From positions 6,804,169 through 6,868,168 of the forward strand of contig OZ025239.1 in NCBI GenBank assembly GCA_964019155.1: a stretch of 64,000 nt of DNA. Direction: 5' to 3'. Source of the stretch: Osedax fenrisi. Its lineage: Eukaryota > Annelida > Polychaeta > Sabellida > Siboglinidae. A program made the translations under genes and the position numbers. The notes beneath the pieces were generated by a model. It was not told the DNA's origin and made no database searches. It was given only the letters and a program-made list of their open reading frames with translations. The first letter of the stretch is position 1. Each line of letters starts with the position of its first letter. This document shows, piece by piece, positions 35,732 to 46,470 of this stretch.

Positions 35732-38559
35732 TCCTCTAATATAGCCTTGATCAATATTCGCTCCTTGAGATCAAATATATCCCTTCTGTTCCCATACCTT
35801 AAATTACAAAAATTTATTATAATCGCATTGACTGAGACCTGGATTTCTAATAATGACTCTGATATATTTGCCTCCATCTTGGACTTTGGATATACACTCT
35901 ATCTCGCTCCACGACAAATGGGCCGTGGTGGTGGGGTAGGATTTATGATACGTAATGATTTTTACCTATCTCCATCCATTTCATTCCCCCCCTTTTCATA
36001 TAGTGATTGTATTTCGCTGACCCTCAAGCTTCCTAACTTAACTCTACATCTTACCGTTATCTATCGTCCCCCAAAACCTGAAACCAGTTTATTCTTTGAT
36101 GAATTTCATGATTTTATCCATAAACTTCCTTCATCTTCAACCTATCTACCAATAGTTCTTGGTGACTTAAACTATCACTATAATTCTCCCATCTATCCCC
36201 ATGGTGACTTTAAACTCCTAACTGAGTCTCTTTCCTTGTGCCAACATATATCATTTCCTACCCATTCTAGTGGCAATACACTTGATATGATATTTACACC
36301 CCTATCCAGTCCTCTTATTAGATGTATAAACCCTAACTCCTTTCAAAAAATTGAACTACTAACTGATCATTTTATTATTGAATTCTCTATAAATCTAAAA
36401 TTCACAAATATTAAACGAAAACGTATTACATATAGAGATGTTAAGTCTATCGACCTACCAAGATTTGTAAACAATATCAAAACTGAGATCTCTTCTTCAA
36501 CTTCCCTCTGTCCGGTACTCCTAAACTCCACTCTCCTAAATATTATCAATATACATGCACCTACAAAAACTACATTAATTACCGACCGCCCTTTTTCTCC
36601 CTGGTTCTCCCACGAACTTTTCATCTTCAAGAAGAGTGTTCGAAAATTTGAGAAGAAATTTCTTAAAAATCCTTCTACTGAAACTAAATTAGCACTATCA
36701 CTAGCTAGAAAAAATTACAAATCTACTATATCTCGTTCAAAATCTATCTATTATAACAAAAAGATAGCATTGATATCCTCCAATCCTCGCAAATTATTTA
36801 AAATAGCAAATAAAATTCTCTCTCCTCCAGATGAAAAAATCCTCCCCATTTTACCTAACACGTCAAATTTTCAACTGTGTTCTCTTTTTGAAAAATTCTT
36901 TAACCATAAAATTGCAAGCATTAATAATATTATTTGCGCATCTACTCAACTCATACTCAATCCTACCATATATATTACCCATCATATTGACTCATTAAGT
37001 ACATTCACTATTCCTTCACTGTATGAAGTAAATGACCTACTCATGAAATCTCACTGTACCTCCCCCACTGATCCCCTACCTTTATCATTATATCACAAAC
37101 TTTCACCCTTATTTTTCCTATTTTCTTGGATATTATTGCGAACTCACTAAACTCTGGCCAAGTTTCACCCTGTCTCAAGACTGCCATAATATCCCCTATT
37201 CTAAAAAAACAAAACTTAGACCCAAACTCATTTAGCAATTATCGCCCGATCTCCCACCTACCCTTATTAAGTAAAATATTAGAAAGAATTGTTTCCAAAC
37301 AACTCATAGCCCATGTAAATAAAAATAATCTTTTCGACCCGTTTCAAAGCGCTTTTCGTAAGGGTCATTCAACCGAAACAGCTCTCCTACGTATTACTGA
37401 CACTATATTATCTACCTTAAATAGCAACACGTGTTGCCAGCTAATCCTACTTGATCTATCATCTGCTTTTGATACCCTGGACCATAACATATTAATCTCG
37501 CGACTTACTTTAATGGGTATATATGGCTTAGCATTAAAATGGTTTACTTCATATCTCACTAACAGGAATATCTCTATTATGATTGACAAATCTTACTCGC
37601 CTCTTTCTCCTCTTAACCACGGTATTCCCCAAGGATCTGTTCTAGGTCCATCCCTCTTTTCTATTTATATCCGCCCTATTGCTGATCTAATTAAGAAATT
37701 TCCAAATATCCACTACCATATTTTTGCTGATGATATCCAACTGTTTACCTTTTTCCCTATAAATTCTCATAATACCATTAACTCTGAATTAATCGAGTGT
37801 GCTAACTCCATAAGATTATGGCTCCTCTCCAATAAACTACTAATTAATTCCTCTAAGACTACTGTACTTAACATATCTACTTCTGAAACTTCCTTTCCAA
37901 ACTTTACTCTAAATAACATGATTATTTCTCCTTCTCATTCCTCCAAAAACCTAGGATTAGTATTTGATGACAAATTATCATTTAAGAATCACATATCATC
38001 CATTACAAAATCATCCAACTTTCATCTCTTCAGAATTAAAAAAATACGGACATCACTTTCCAGAAACCTTACTAAAACTCTAATTAATGCTCTTGTACTT
38101 TCACGTATTGACTACTGTTCTTCCCTACTGAATTTACTTCCTGCTAAAGCTACTGCTCCACTTAATCGGATTATCCGTTCCTCAATACGTACTACTTACT
38201 GTTTAACTCGACTGGATCACTCTACTACAACATCTCATCAATCATCTCGTATGTGGCTACCATTCTCCCTCAGGTGTAAATTACGTATACTATCTATAAT
38301 CCTTAAATCAATATATTCTTTTACCCCTAGCTATATCTCTGATCTAATTAAAAAACGTACTATATTATCTTCTCTTCGTTACCAAAATGCTCCTCTACTT
38401 ATCTCCCAGAACTCTAGTAAAACTTCCCTAAATTCTAGAGCTTTTAAAAATTCCGGTCCAACTCTATGGAATTCCCTCCCTCCTACCATTCGTTCTATTA
38501 GATCCCACAAAAGATTTATAAATCTTACTTCTTCTTTTCTCTCTACCCATAATCATTAA
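35729..38559 (+). pseudogene. LINE ORF2, about 943 aa: APE endonuclease and reverse transcriptase, one frameshift
   Basis: This enzyme nicks target DNA and copies the LINE RNA at the nick. Endonuclease (residues about 1-230): INIRSLRSN, ALTETWIS, VIYRPPKP, IVLGDLNY, LTDHFIIEF. The linker has PWFSHELFIFKKSVRKFEK. RT: AIISPILKK, NYRPISHLPLLSKILERIV, FRKGHSTETALL, LILLDLSSAFDTLDH (first catalytic D), GIPQGSVLGPSLFSIYI and IFADDIQLF (FADD). C-terminus: LGLVFDDKLSFKNHI, ALVLSRIDYCSSLL, GPTLWNSLPPTIRSIRSH. Frame 2 runs to 37150; a missing base between about 37105 and 37126, in a T/C run, moves the rest to frame 1. Apart from this single slip, all catalytic residues look intact. The slip could be real or a sequencing error. 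Confidence 0.88.
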
Positions 38560-39207
38560 ATCATCCAAATTATTATTTGTATCCGTGTTATATTAAATTT
38601 ATATCATTATTAAATCGTTATTGTATTATTATTATCTTATTATTATATAACACTATACTATATCAATGCAGTCTGTAGTATATACAACTACACCATATCA
38701 ATGCAGACTGTAGTATATAATAGTCCTTTATATTGTTTATTATTGTTTTTCCGTTGTATATTATTATCAAATTATTATCGTATTACTATTATTTTATTAT
38801 TATTTTCTTCCCGCACGAGCGAAGGGGTCTACATGACCCTATTTTAGTGCTAATAAACTCAATATCATCATCATCATCATCATCATATAGTCTAAAAAAG
38901 TATTTTTTATTTTTTAATTATTCAAAATATTTCTGATATATCCAATAAACTGATTTTTTTATGACGATTTTAAATTTATGAAAACAAATTTCAACTTAAA
39001 ACCTTCTCAAGAATATACAAATGTATCGATTAAAATATAACACTATATTATATTTTTTTTAAATCATTCTAAAAGTATGTATATAATTTCTATATTTGTT
39101 ATCAAATATTCATTAAGTTATAACAATACCTCCTATAACCTCGAGGTTATAGGATCTCTTGGTTATAAGCATATAGGGTATATAAGCCTATAGAGGTCAT
39201 ATAAGTA

Positions 39208-40246
39208 GGGGAAAGTCCCCGATTACCGACCCCCTCCTAATACCGACCCCTTCTCGTATCTCAGTAACTATAAGAGATATAACAAAATAATATATATATA
39301 TATATTATATATACACGAACTGTTAGTAATTTAATGATAAATATGAATAAGTATTTTGTTTTAAAAAATATTTAATCCTACAATTGTTATTTGATAAAAT
39401 GTAATATTCTGTTTTTATTTTTTAAATATTTGAATAATAACTTTTTTTCATTGTAACTACTTTATTATTTAAAAGAAAACTTAAGTTTTCTTTTAAATAA
39501 TAAAGTAGTTACAATAGTTACAATGCTCAGTATTAATTAATACTGAGCATAATATTGTAGAACAATAACATTTTTATAACTATTATAAAAATAATTTAAT
39601 TTAAATAACTATTAACTAATATATCTTAATTATAGCAACCCATGTGATTTTCCTATTACCGACCCCCTAAATTACCCAAATACCGACCCCATGTGATTTA
39701 TAATATCCAATAAAAATAGATCCGTATTTTACTTTAAAATATGTCGTAAGTTGTTTGTGTATCATTTATATAGATTTAGGATTCATTATTCCAGTTGATT
39801 ATATACATACTGATTAATAAATAAATATTAAATAATAATATACACTATTTTAATATAATTACTATAAAGTTTAAATTTAAATTTAATATTACTATTAAAA
39901 CATAAATTCAATACAAAACAAATTGCTTGAATGTTATAATTAATTATATTTATGTATATCTACTATTTTTATTGGATATTATAATACTACAATTATTTAT
40001 ATCACGATTATTTTAGGAGGTCGGTAATAGGAGAAGGGGGTCGGTATTAGGTACATGTATCCGATTACTGACCCCCCTATATATGTTTATATAATATGTA
40101 AATATAATAATAACAAAATTTAAAAATAGCTACATTATTCATTGCCAAAATTTTACCCTAATTACAAAATTTCAAATAAATATATTTAATATTGAATAAG
40201 TTATTACAAATAATCATTTAGGGGTCGGTAATCGGAGACTTTCCCC
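39208..40246 (+). mobile_element. TA family 2 element in copy B
   Basis: Partner of 10485-11429, 94 bp longer owing to a set of palindromes at 39447-39590. The ends and TA flanks are intact. Confidence 0.75.
39447..39590. repeat. Run of adjacent palindromes
   Basis: The arm TTGTAACTACTTTATTATTT and following bases is followed directly by its reverse complement, giving a perfect palindrome of about 64 bp centred on CTTAAG near 39483. A 28-bp palindrome centred on TTAATTAA (ATGCTCAGTATTAATTAATA...) and a shorter imperfect one follow. Copy A has only AAAACTTAAGTTTAATATAA at this place. The related element at 12739-13353 contains (inverted) sequence similar to the AATACTG.GCATA part, so copy A has probably lost material. 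Confidence 0.85.
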
Positions 40247-41390
40247 TACCTAATACGGACACCCTATAACCAATCAGCGCGCAGCGTATAAACTATTCTG
40301 ATTTTCATAAAAATTGCGTGCGTCATAATATTGACCAATTAATACCACCAATAAAGCTAAATCTATAATTTGTATTATATAGATACTTAAATTGTATTAT
40401 TAATTAAAAAATAAATAAATTATTAACTAATTAAATTAGAATAAATTGTTCATAAAATTAATTATAAATAATGTAATTGTAAGATGTTTGATTGATTCAT
40501 CAATAATATATAGTTTATTAGTGGTATATAGGGTTTCTGTATTATAACACAGGGTGTCCGTATTCGGACATGGGTACCGAATACGACACCCCCGTTATTT
40601 ATTAAATAAAAAGATTAAATACAATATCTATAATATCTATAATATCATATAATATTGATATATTGTAATTTTTGAATAAAAATAATGAGTCATAATATGT
40701 TAAGATAATTTATTGTTAAAGTGTCCGTATCACCTTCCCCTACAATACACATAATTAGGTTAATTATTGCATATTATTATAATAGTATGATATACATTTA
40801 GCATTAATATTTTATCAATGCAAATCAATGCAAACACTTATATTTAAATTAACGATTTCAATATGATTATATAAAAATCACAATATTATTTAATACACAT
40901 TATATTATTTAGAATATAGACATAAATAATATAGATAAAAATCTTCGTAATTCAAAATGAATTTATACATAAATTCGTATTTTTAATAAAATATATCTTT
41001 CTTATTAATTCATCCTAAACTATCTTATCCCAGATTACCTGTATTCATATTTGGTTAAGTTAGTATTTAATAAAGAGTATTTGTATTTATTTTGAATACA
41101 AATTACATATATATTTTAATTTCCTACTCGTATTTATACAAGGTATTTGACCTCCTCTGATAATAAAATTCTCTAACCGTATGCTATACAGAGAAACCTG
41201 ATAGGCTACTAACAGGCTTGCAGTCATTGCCGAACATTTCTGTTACGTAGAGAGCATTAAGTTCAAAAGTTATTCCATTCGATTCGACCGTATTCAAAAA
41301 CACTATTTAAAGTTTATAATATAATTAATTATAAATGTCTTGCTATATGATAACTGCATGGAAAAATGTATTAATGATTGATATTTGTAG

Positions 41391-41455
41391 TGAGAATATC
41401 GTTATTTTATATATAAGAATACAAATAAAATATGAGTATATGCAGATAATAATAT

Positions 41456-41497
<42 letters not shown>

Positions 41498-41582
41498 ATA
41501 TTATAATATATCATCTGCGTATACTCATACTTTATTTGTATTCTTATATATATAAAATATGAGTATATGCAGATAATAATAT

Positions 41583-41646
<64 letters not shown>

Positions 41647-41712
41647 TAATATATTATCTGCGTATACTCATACTTTATTTGTATTCTTATATATAAAATA
41701 ACGATATTCTCA
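41391..41712. repeat. Double hairpin (palindromic MITE with internal duplication)
   Basis: The outer arms begin TGAGAATATCGTTATTTTAT and match as reverse complements across 41391 and 41712. Inside, the block TATAAAATATGAGTATATGC and its complement GCGTATACTCATACTTTATT each occur twice, with two (TA)n centres (41464-41490 and 41592-41642). The whole can fold as two successive hairpins. No target duplication is obvious. Confidence 0.8.
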
Positions 41713-42394
41713 TTTGACTATAGTAAATATTATTTTGAAGCCCATATTTAAGAGGAACATATCATACACGTGTGTTAACGCTAGTTGACCACTGATCCAC
41801 GATGCCGACCTAGCCACTATAGTTATTCGATGTACTAGTTATTCGATGAAAAAAATAAGAAATCTCAATAGAATATTACAAAGAAATGCATTCGTATTTA
41901 GATGAAATGATTAATAGAAATGATATTACCTATAATCTATCTAATAAATGCATATAAATTATGAATAAACTTGAAAGCAGTGAAATATATCTTGGAAAAT
42001 ATAAAGAAAATATTTTCTACTGTCAAAATATTTATGAAATTAATCATTGTAATTACAGGTCTTAATACCAAAAAGTTTAGTTGAATATGAAAAATGTGTT
42101 AGTAACATGCGCATTGTAAAGAAGTGGCTAAGAAATTCAATGGGGTAAAATAATAGAGCTAGAGAGAAAGTTTCTCTTTAGCTCTATGGAAAAAAGAAAC
42201 AATATAGTTGAATGATATGTATTATTAACAATGATACTAGAGATGAATTAAACATATATGTCATCATTTGTAAAGAAATCAGAAAGATTATAGAAGATGT
42301 TTTCATTTCATTAAAGCTACCATTTATTACACATATACAAAATGTACACACAATGTAAACAACTATAGTTATATATACAGTGTATATTATACAC

Positions 42395-42441
<47 letters not shown>

Positions 42442-42486
42442 AATATATGTTTATATATATAGGTCCTACACATAATATATTATAAA

Positions 42487-42621
42487 TTAGGGGACTCCAT
42501 TATGAAATATACCTTCCTGCGCCCCTAGGTCTAGGCATTTATAGTGAATGGTGTTGTCACAGCCATCATATGAAATGTCATCATCAGGAGTGGAGACATC
42601 ATTGCACTTCAGGTAGGACAT
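42487..42621 (-). pseudogene. LINE ORF1 N-terminal fragment with PHD-like finger
   Basis: 44 codons from an ATG at 42621 to TAA at 42489-42487. The protein contains DDDISYDGCDNTIHYKCLDL, which follows the PHD pattern (I-x-C-D-G-C-x4-H-x2-C) except that the expected C before DGC is Y. The change would disrupt one zinc ligand. The frame is short because it is truncated at the insertion edge. Sequence upstream on the minus strand (42622-42780) is less AT-rich than its surroundings and has no ORF; it is probably 5' UTR. Confidence 0.6.
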
Positions 42622-42827
42622 GGTAGCTATAAGATGGAGCAGGAAACACGTTGGCGAGATCCAACTATCGATGCCGCAACAGGAGCAGTCGTGATGTAGA
42701 AACCGTTATGAAGAAGGCCAGATGACACAGCACGTGATGTTAGAAGCAGCTGTGCAGGTAGCTGTATGGGTATATATATTATGTTATTTCTTTTGATATA
42801 CTTGACTCTCCTTTTATATTTAGTGAC

Positions 42828-43066
42828 TGTAGTAATATTGAATACGCCTACTATACATATATAGCGTGACTAAGCCACGCCTATTACAAATGACTTACGA
42901 GACTCACTTACTACTTAATGCACAACTAATAAACACCTATACCTAATTATATATATATTATCTATCATAATACAAGATACGAGATACGGCACTTCCAGAT
43001 AAGGTTAGTCACGTATATATGTATAGTAGTCTATATTAACTCATATTCAATATCATAAATACTACA
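42828..43066 (+). repeat. 5' LTR of the gypsy element
   Basis: 239 bp, TG...CA ends. It carries the transcription start of the element by analogy with other LTRs; I see no strong TATA-box assignment in this AT-rich sequence. Confidence 0.93.
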
Positions 43067-43080
43067 TGGTGACAGCGGTC
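43067..43080 (+). other. Primer-binding site
   Basis: TGGTGACAGCGGTC follows the 5' LTR directly. TGG is the complement of a tRNA CCA end. The priming tRNA is not identified. Confidence 0.7.
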
Positions 43081-43604
43081 AAGTTATACTAATTAATATA
43101 TTATTGTTGTATATAATATTTTACTATTTAGTTAACCGTACCTAAAATCGTTATACATATAAAAAGTACATATTATACTTTATTACACGTTGAAAATATA
43201 TATATTAGTTATATAAATATATATAGTGCATGTAAAAATATTATTTATTATATATCGCGTACATATTATAATCATATGGAAAATTACCAAATTAGAGAAA
43301 ATTAAAAAAAAAAAAAAAAAATCCAATTAAAAAAAAAAAAAAAAAAAAAAATAAAATTTCGATAAATTTAATTCGTTAATTTTCAAACAAAAGAATTATA
43401 AATTCTATAGAAAACGAATGATTTATTTTAATTGCTGATTTTAATTGCTGATTTATATATATTCTAGAAACATTGAAGTTATATTAGATTTATATTGGAT
43501 TTATTTATATCAATATTTATATAAAATTATATAAATCTTTAAAATTATATAAAATTATATAAATCTATAAAATTATATAAAATTATATATATAGATTTAA
43601 TACA

Positions 43605-44214
43605 ATGTTAGATAGAATACCTAATGCTTTAGACGTAAGCAAAGGACCCACAGAATGGAAAAGGTGGAAACAAAATTATGAGATTTATGCATGTGCAAAT
43701 GAATTAGAGAAAAAGTCAAGTAAAGTCCAAATAGCTAACTTCCTATATGCGATAGGAGAAGATGCAGTAGACATCTATAATTCATTTGATATTGAACAAA
43801 AATATGACAAAGACAATAAAGAAAGTGAACTAAAAATAGAAACTATAATGGAAAAATTCGATAGCCATTTCATACCTAAAGTGAATACTACTTATGAAAG
43901 GTATTGCTTTTTTAAAAGACAACAACTAATAGATGAAAATATTGAAAGTTATTACAGTTGTATAAAGATATTAGCAAAATCATGTGCCTTTAAAGACATG
44001 AAGGAGTCCCTTATTAGAGACAAAATAATAATCGGTATGAATGACGAAACACTCAGATAGAGGTTTTTACAAGAATCTTGCAGCAAAGAATTAACGGCAG
44101 AACAAATAGTCGAATCATGCAAGATGAAACAGATAGCAGATATCACAGATATCAGATATCACGACAGCAGAATGAAGAAATTACTAGAAAACCGACTATA
44201 GAATACGTGAAGAC
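43605..44214 (+). pseudogene. Gypsy gag (capsid part), broken
   Basis: The ATG at 43605 opens 151 codons (MLDRIPNALDV, GPTEWKRWKQNYEIY, FLYAIGEDAVDIYNSF, ESYYSCIKILAKSC) with the composition of gypsy capsid proteins. A TAG at 44058 interrupts, but the same frame goes on (RFLQESCSKELTAEQIVESC), so the TAG is a point change. Around 44140 a short tandem repeat (ATATCACAG/ATATCAG) marks a slip into the frame that carries the zinc knuckles. A long (A)n-rich leader (43290-43345) lies upstream. Confidence 0.8.
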
Positions 44215-45064
44215 TGATTACAAGAAGAAAGAATACAAGAAAGAATTCAAGAATAAAGATTACGAATACAAGAAACCAGCAGAGCGAAAGACTTGTGGTA
44301 AATGCGGAAGGACGCATGAATTTAGAAACTGTCCAGCATATAAGTCGAAATTCCATAAATGCAACAAAGAGGGACATTGGGCAAAGCTATGCAGAAAACC
44401 AAGTGAACGAGCACATACAAAAACTTATGAGAATTACGAAGTTAAAACAAGTATAGATACTAAGAAGCCGACAGGAAATTATAAGTTCCTAGGAGAAATA
44501 AAGGTTCCAGATATTAAATCGTGGACAAAATTAATAAAAGTCAAAACGCCAGGATTTAACCAAACATGTGAGTTTAAAATAGACACAGGAGCAAGCGCAA
44601 CTATTCTCCCTTATAATAGAAAGTTACCCGAACTTATAAAAAGTAACATAGAACGGAGAGGACCAGGAATGGTGTCATTAGAGATAGTTGGAATGTTTAC
44701 GGCCGAAATGACGGACAAAGAAAGTACAATAAGAGAAAATATCTACGTATTAAAAAACCAACACATTGGTTTATTATCGAGAAACATGTCTATTAAATTA
44801 GGACTGGTAAAACTAATAGGAGAAATTCACCCACATAAAGAATTATTTGAAGGACTAGGGGAATTAAAGAGAAAATATAAAATCCAAATCAAGAAGGAAG
44901 CGAAACCATATTCCATTTACGTACCAAGACCCGTACCAATACATTTACAAACGCGAGTTAAAGAAGAACTTGATAAAATGATAAAGTTAGGAGTGATAGA
45001 AGAAGCTATGTACCCAACTGAATGGTGTTGCCCTATGGTAGTGGCTATGAAGTCACATGGATGA
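44078..45064 (+). pseudogene. Gypsy nucleocapsid, protease and N-terminal RT stub
   Basis: In order: a K/Y-rich stretch; a knuckle CGKCGRTHEFRNC (C-x2-C-x3-H-x4-C); a second knuckle FHKCNKEGHWAKLC, whose first cysteine is replaced by F; and aspartic protease FKIDTGASATILP (active-site DTGA). The RT start follows (YVPRPVPIHLQTRVKEELDK, LGVIEEAMYPTEWCCPMVV). Just after this the sequence jumps. At 45060-45110 it reads DENLNEVLNRIEEAGMT, which in complete elements lies after the YxDD box, so the RT palm is deleted. Confidence 0.85.
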
Positions 45065-45106
45065 GAACTTAAATGAAGTACTCAACCGCATAGAAGAGGC
45101 AGGAAT

Positions 45107-46087
45107 GACATACCTAAGAATCATATACAAGAGGTTATGAAGGAGATACACAGAGGACACCAAGGTATTAACAAATGCCAGGCAAGAGCTAGAAATAGCG
45201 TATGGTGGATAGGAATTAATAAGGACATCGAAAAAATGGTTAGAAATTGCTCGACATGTCAAATATATGGGCCAATAATCCGAGAACCTTTAGAGATTAT
45301 ACATACACCTAAACATGCATGGGAAATAGTGGGAACAGACTTATATACCTACGAACGTAGAAAATATATAATCGTAGTCGACTACTATTCCAGATATTTT
45401 GAAACGATGCTTCTAAGAAGCGAAAAATCAATAGACACAATAAATGCTTTAAAATCTATTTTCGCTAGACATGGTATCCCTGAGACCTTAGTATCAGATA
45501 ATGGTAGTCAATATATTAGTCAAGAATTTAAATAATTCCAAGAGAAATATGGATTCCAAGCGATTAAATCATCTCATAAACATCCACAAGGTAATTCAGT
45601 AGCAGAAAGAGCTATAAAAACGATAAAGGGTATTCTAGAAAAAGAAGAAGATCCCTACCTAGGACTACTCTCATACAGAAGTACACCACTCAGCTTTGGA
45701 AGATCACCAGTAGAACTTCTGATGAACAGAAAATTACGAACTACAGTAGTTGATCTTAAATTAGATAATTACATGAATAAAGAAGACCACTGTATATTTA
45801 GGGACAAGAACGAAAATAAGAAATTAGAAATCAAAAGAAACAGAGACAATAAGTATACTAAAAACTTACGAAAGATAGAAGACGGGGAAGATGTATACAT
45901 TAGGGACCTAGATAGAATGGCAACCGTTATCAACACAACACCCGAGAGTACAAGATCATATAATCTCAGAACGGAGAAACAAGATGTGAGAAGGAATAGA
46001 TGCCAGCTCATACCCACGAATGGATCTACATACACCACTAGATCAGGAAGGCATGTAAAACCTCCAGATCGCCTTATAGAGGCTTAG
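45107..46087 (+). pseudogene. Gypsy integrase, nearly intact, one stop
   Basis: Integrase inserts the element DNA. The zinc-binding HHCC domain (IHRGHQGINKC, NCSTCQ) follows the second deletion directly, with no RNase H between. The core has catalytic D in GTDLYTY, D in VSDNGSQYI and E in NSVAERAIKTIKG. One TAA at 45533-45535 splits the frame after SQEFK; the same frame then continues to 46087. The C-terminus ends TTRSGRHVKPPDRL, a tail common in gypsy elements. There is no chromodomain and no env gene. Confidence 0.85.
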
Positions 46088-46226
46088 TTTAAAACTAAGC
46101 ACACAAATGGGTGGTAGAAATATTATTTTATACGTAATGTTATTTATTATATTGTTATACTTATATTGTCAATTTATTATTATTATTATATATTATAATG
46201 CTTATATTATATACTTAGTAGAGGGA

Positions 46227-46465
46227 TGTAGTAATATTGAATACGCCTACTATACATATATAGCGTGACTAAGCCACGCCCATTACAAATGACTTACGAG
46301 ACTCACTTACTACTTAATGCACAACTAATAAACACCTATACCTAATTATATATATATTATCTATCATAATACAAGATACGAGATACGGCACTTCCAGATA
46401 AGGTTAGTCACGAATATATGTATAGTAGGCTATATTAACTCATATTCAATATCATAAATACTACA
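46227..46465 (+). repeat. 3' LTR of the gypsy element
   Basis: 239 bp, three differences from the 5' LTR. It is preceded by the purine-rich AGTAGAGGGA (46217-46226), the likely polypurine tract. Confidence 0.93.
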
Positions 46466-46470
46466 GTGAC

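Larger units (their letters stand above)
34263..38887 (+). mobile_element. Nearly intact L2/CR1-like LINE, present only in copy B
   Basis: Copy A has an uninterrupted site here (ATAATTATATATATAGTCTA, about 10151-10170), so both ends are known to within a few bases; the TA-rich target hides the target duplication. Parts: 5' UTR about 470 bp, ORF1 (34733-35728), ORF2 (35729-38559, one frameshift), and a 3' UTR with a tandem pair of TATCAATGCAG.CTGTAG (about 38661 and 38696). It closes with the hairpin GGGTC-TACAT-GACCC (38825-38839), GTGCTAATAAACTC and (ATC)8. It was inserted after the duplication and is less AT-rich than its surroundings. Confidence 0.93.
34165..40740 (-). mobile_element. TA family 1 element in copy B, carrying a LINE and a nested family 2 element
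   Basis: Partner of 10069-11923. It is 6.6 kb long because a LINE (34263-38887) entered its left part and a family 2 element (39208-40246) lies in its right part. TA flanks at 34163-34164 and 40741-40742. Confidence 0.75.
23886..41162. repeat. Segmental duplication, copy B
   Basis: Direct repeat of 1-12345, longer by about 4.9 kb. Nearly all the excess is a LINE at 34263-38887. The rest is a local tandem duplication of about 187 bp (32070-32400), a palindromic insert of about 94 bp (39490-39590) and longer (TA)n tracts. Stretches with no recognisable gene in copy A (such as 4520-5915, 6390-7480 and 9230-10060) are equally empty here (28410-29820, 30290-31385 and 33330-34160). Whether it is a true duplication cannot be settled from this window alone. 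Confidence 0.95.
42828..46465 (+). mobile_element. Ty3/gypsy LTR retrotransposon, complete ends, internal deletions
   Basis: Two 239-bp LTRs (42828-43066 and 46227-46465), starting TGTAGTAATATT and ending ATACTACA, differ at three positions (about 1.3%). A 5-bp target duplication GTGAC flanks the element (42823-42827 and 46466-46470). Internal order is gag, zinc knuckles, protease, RT start, then integrase. The order protease-RT-integrase marks gypsy rather than copia. Most of RT and all RNase H are missing, and there are point breaks, so it is non-autonomous. It lies in the plus-strand part of a LINE ORF2; the LINE frame matches on its two sides. Confidence 0.93.

Noticed and set aside
44159..44377. 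Minus-strand frame within the gypsy element
   Set aside because: Shadow of gag on the opposite strand; hydrophobic bias comes from K-rich sense codons.
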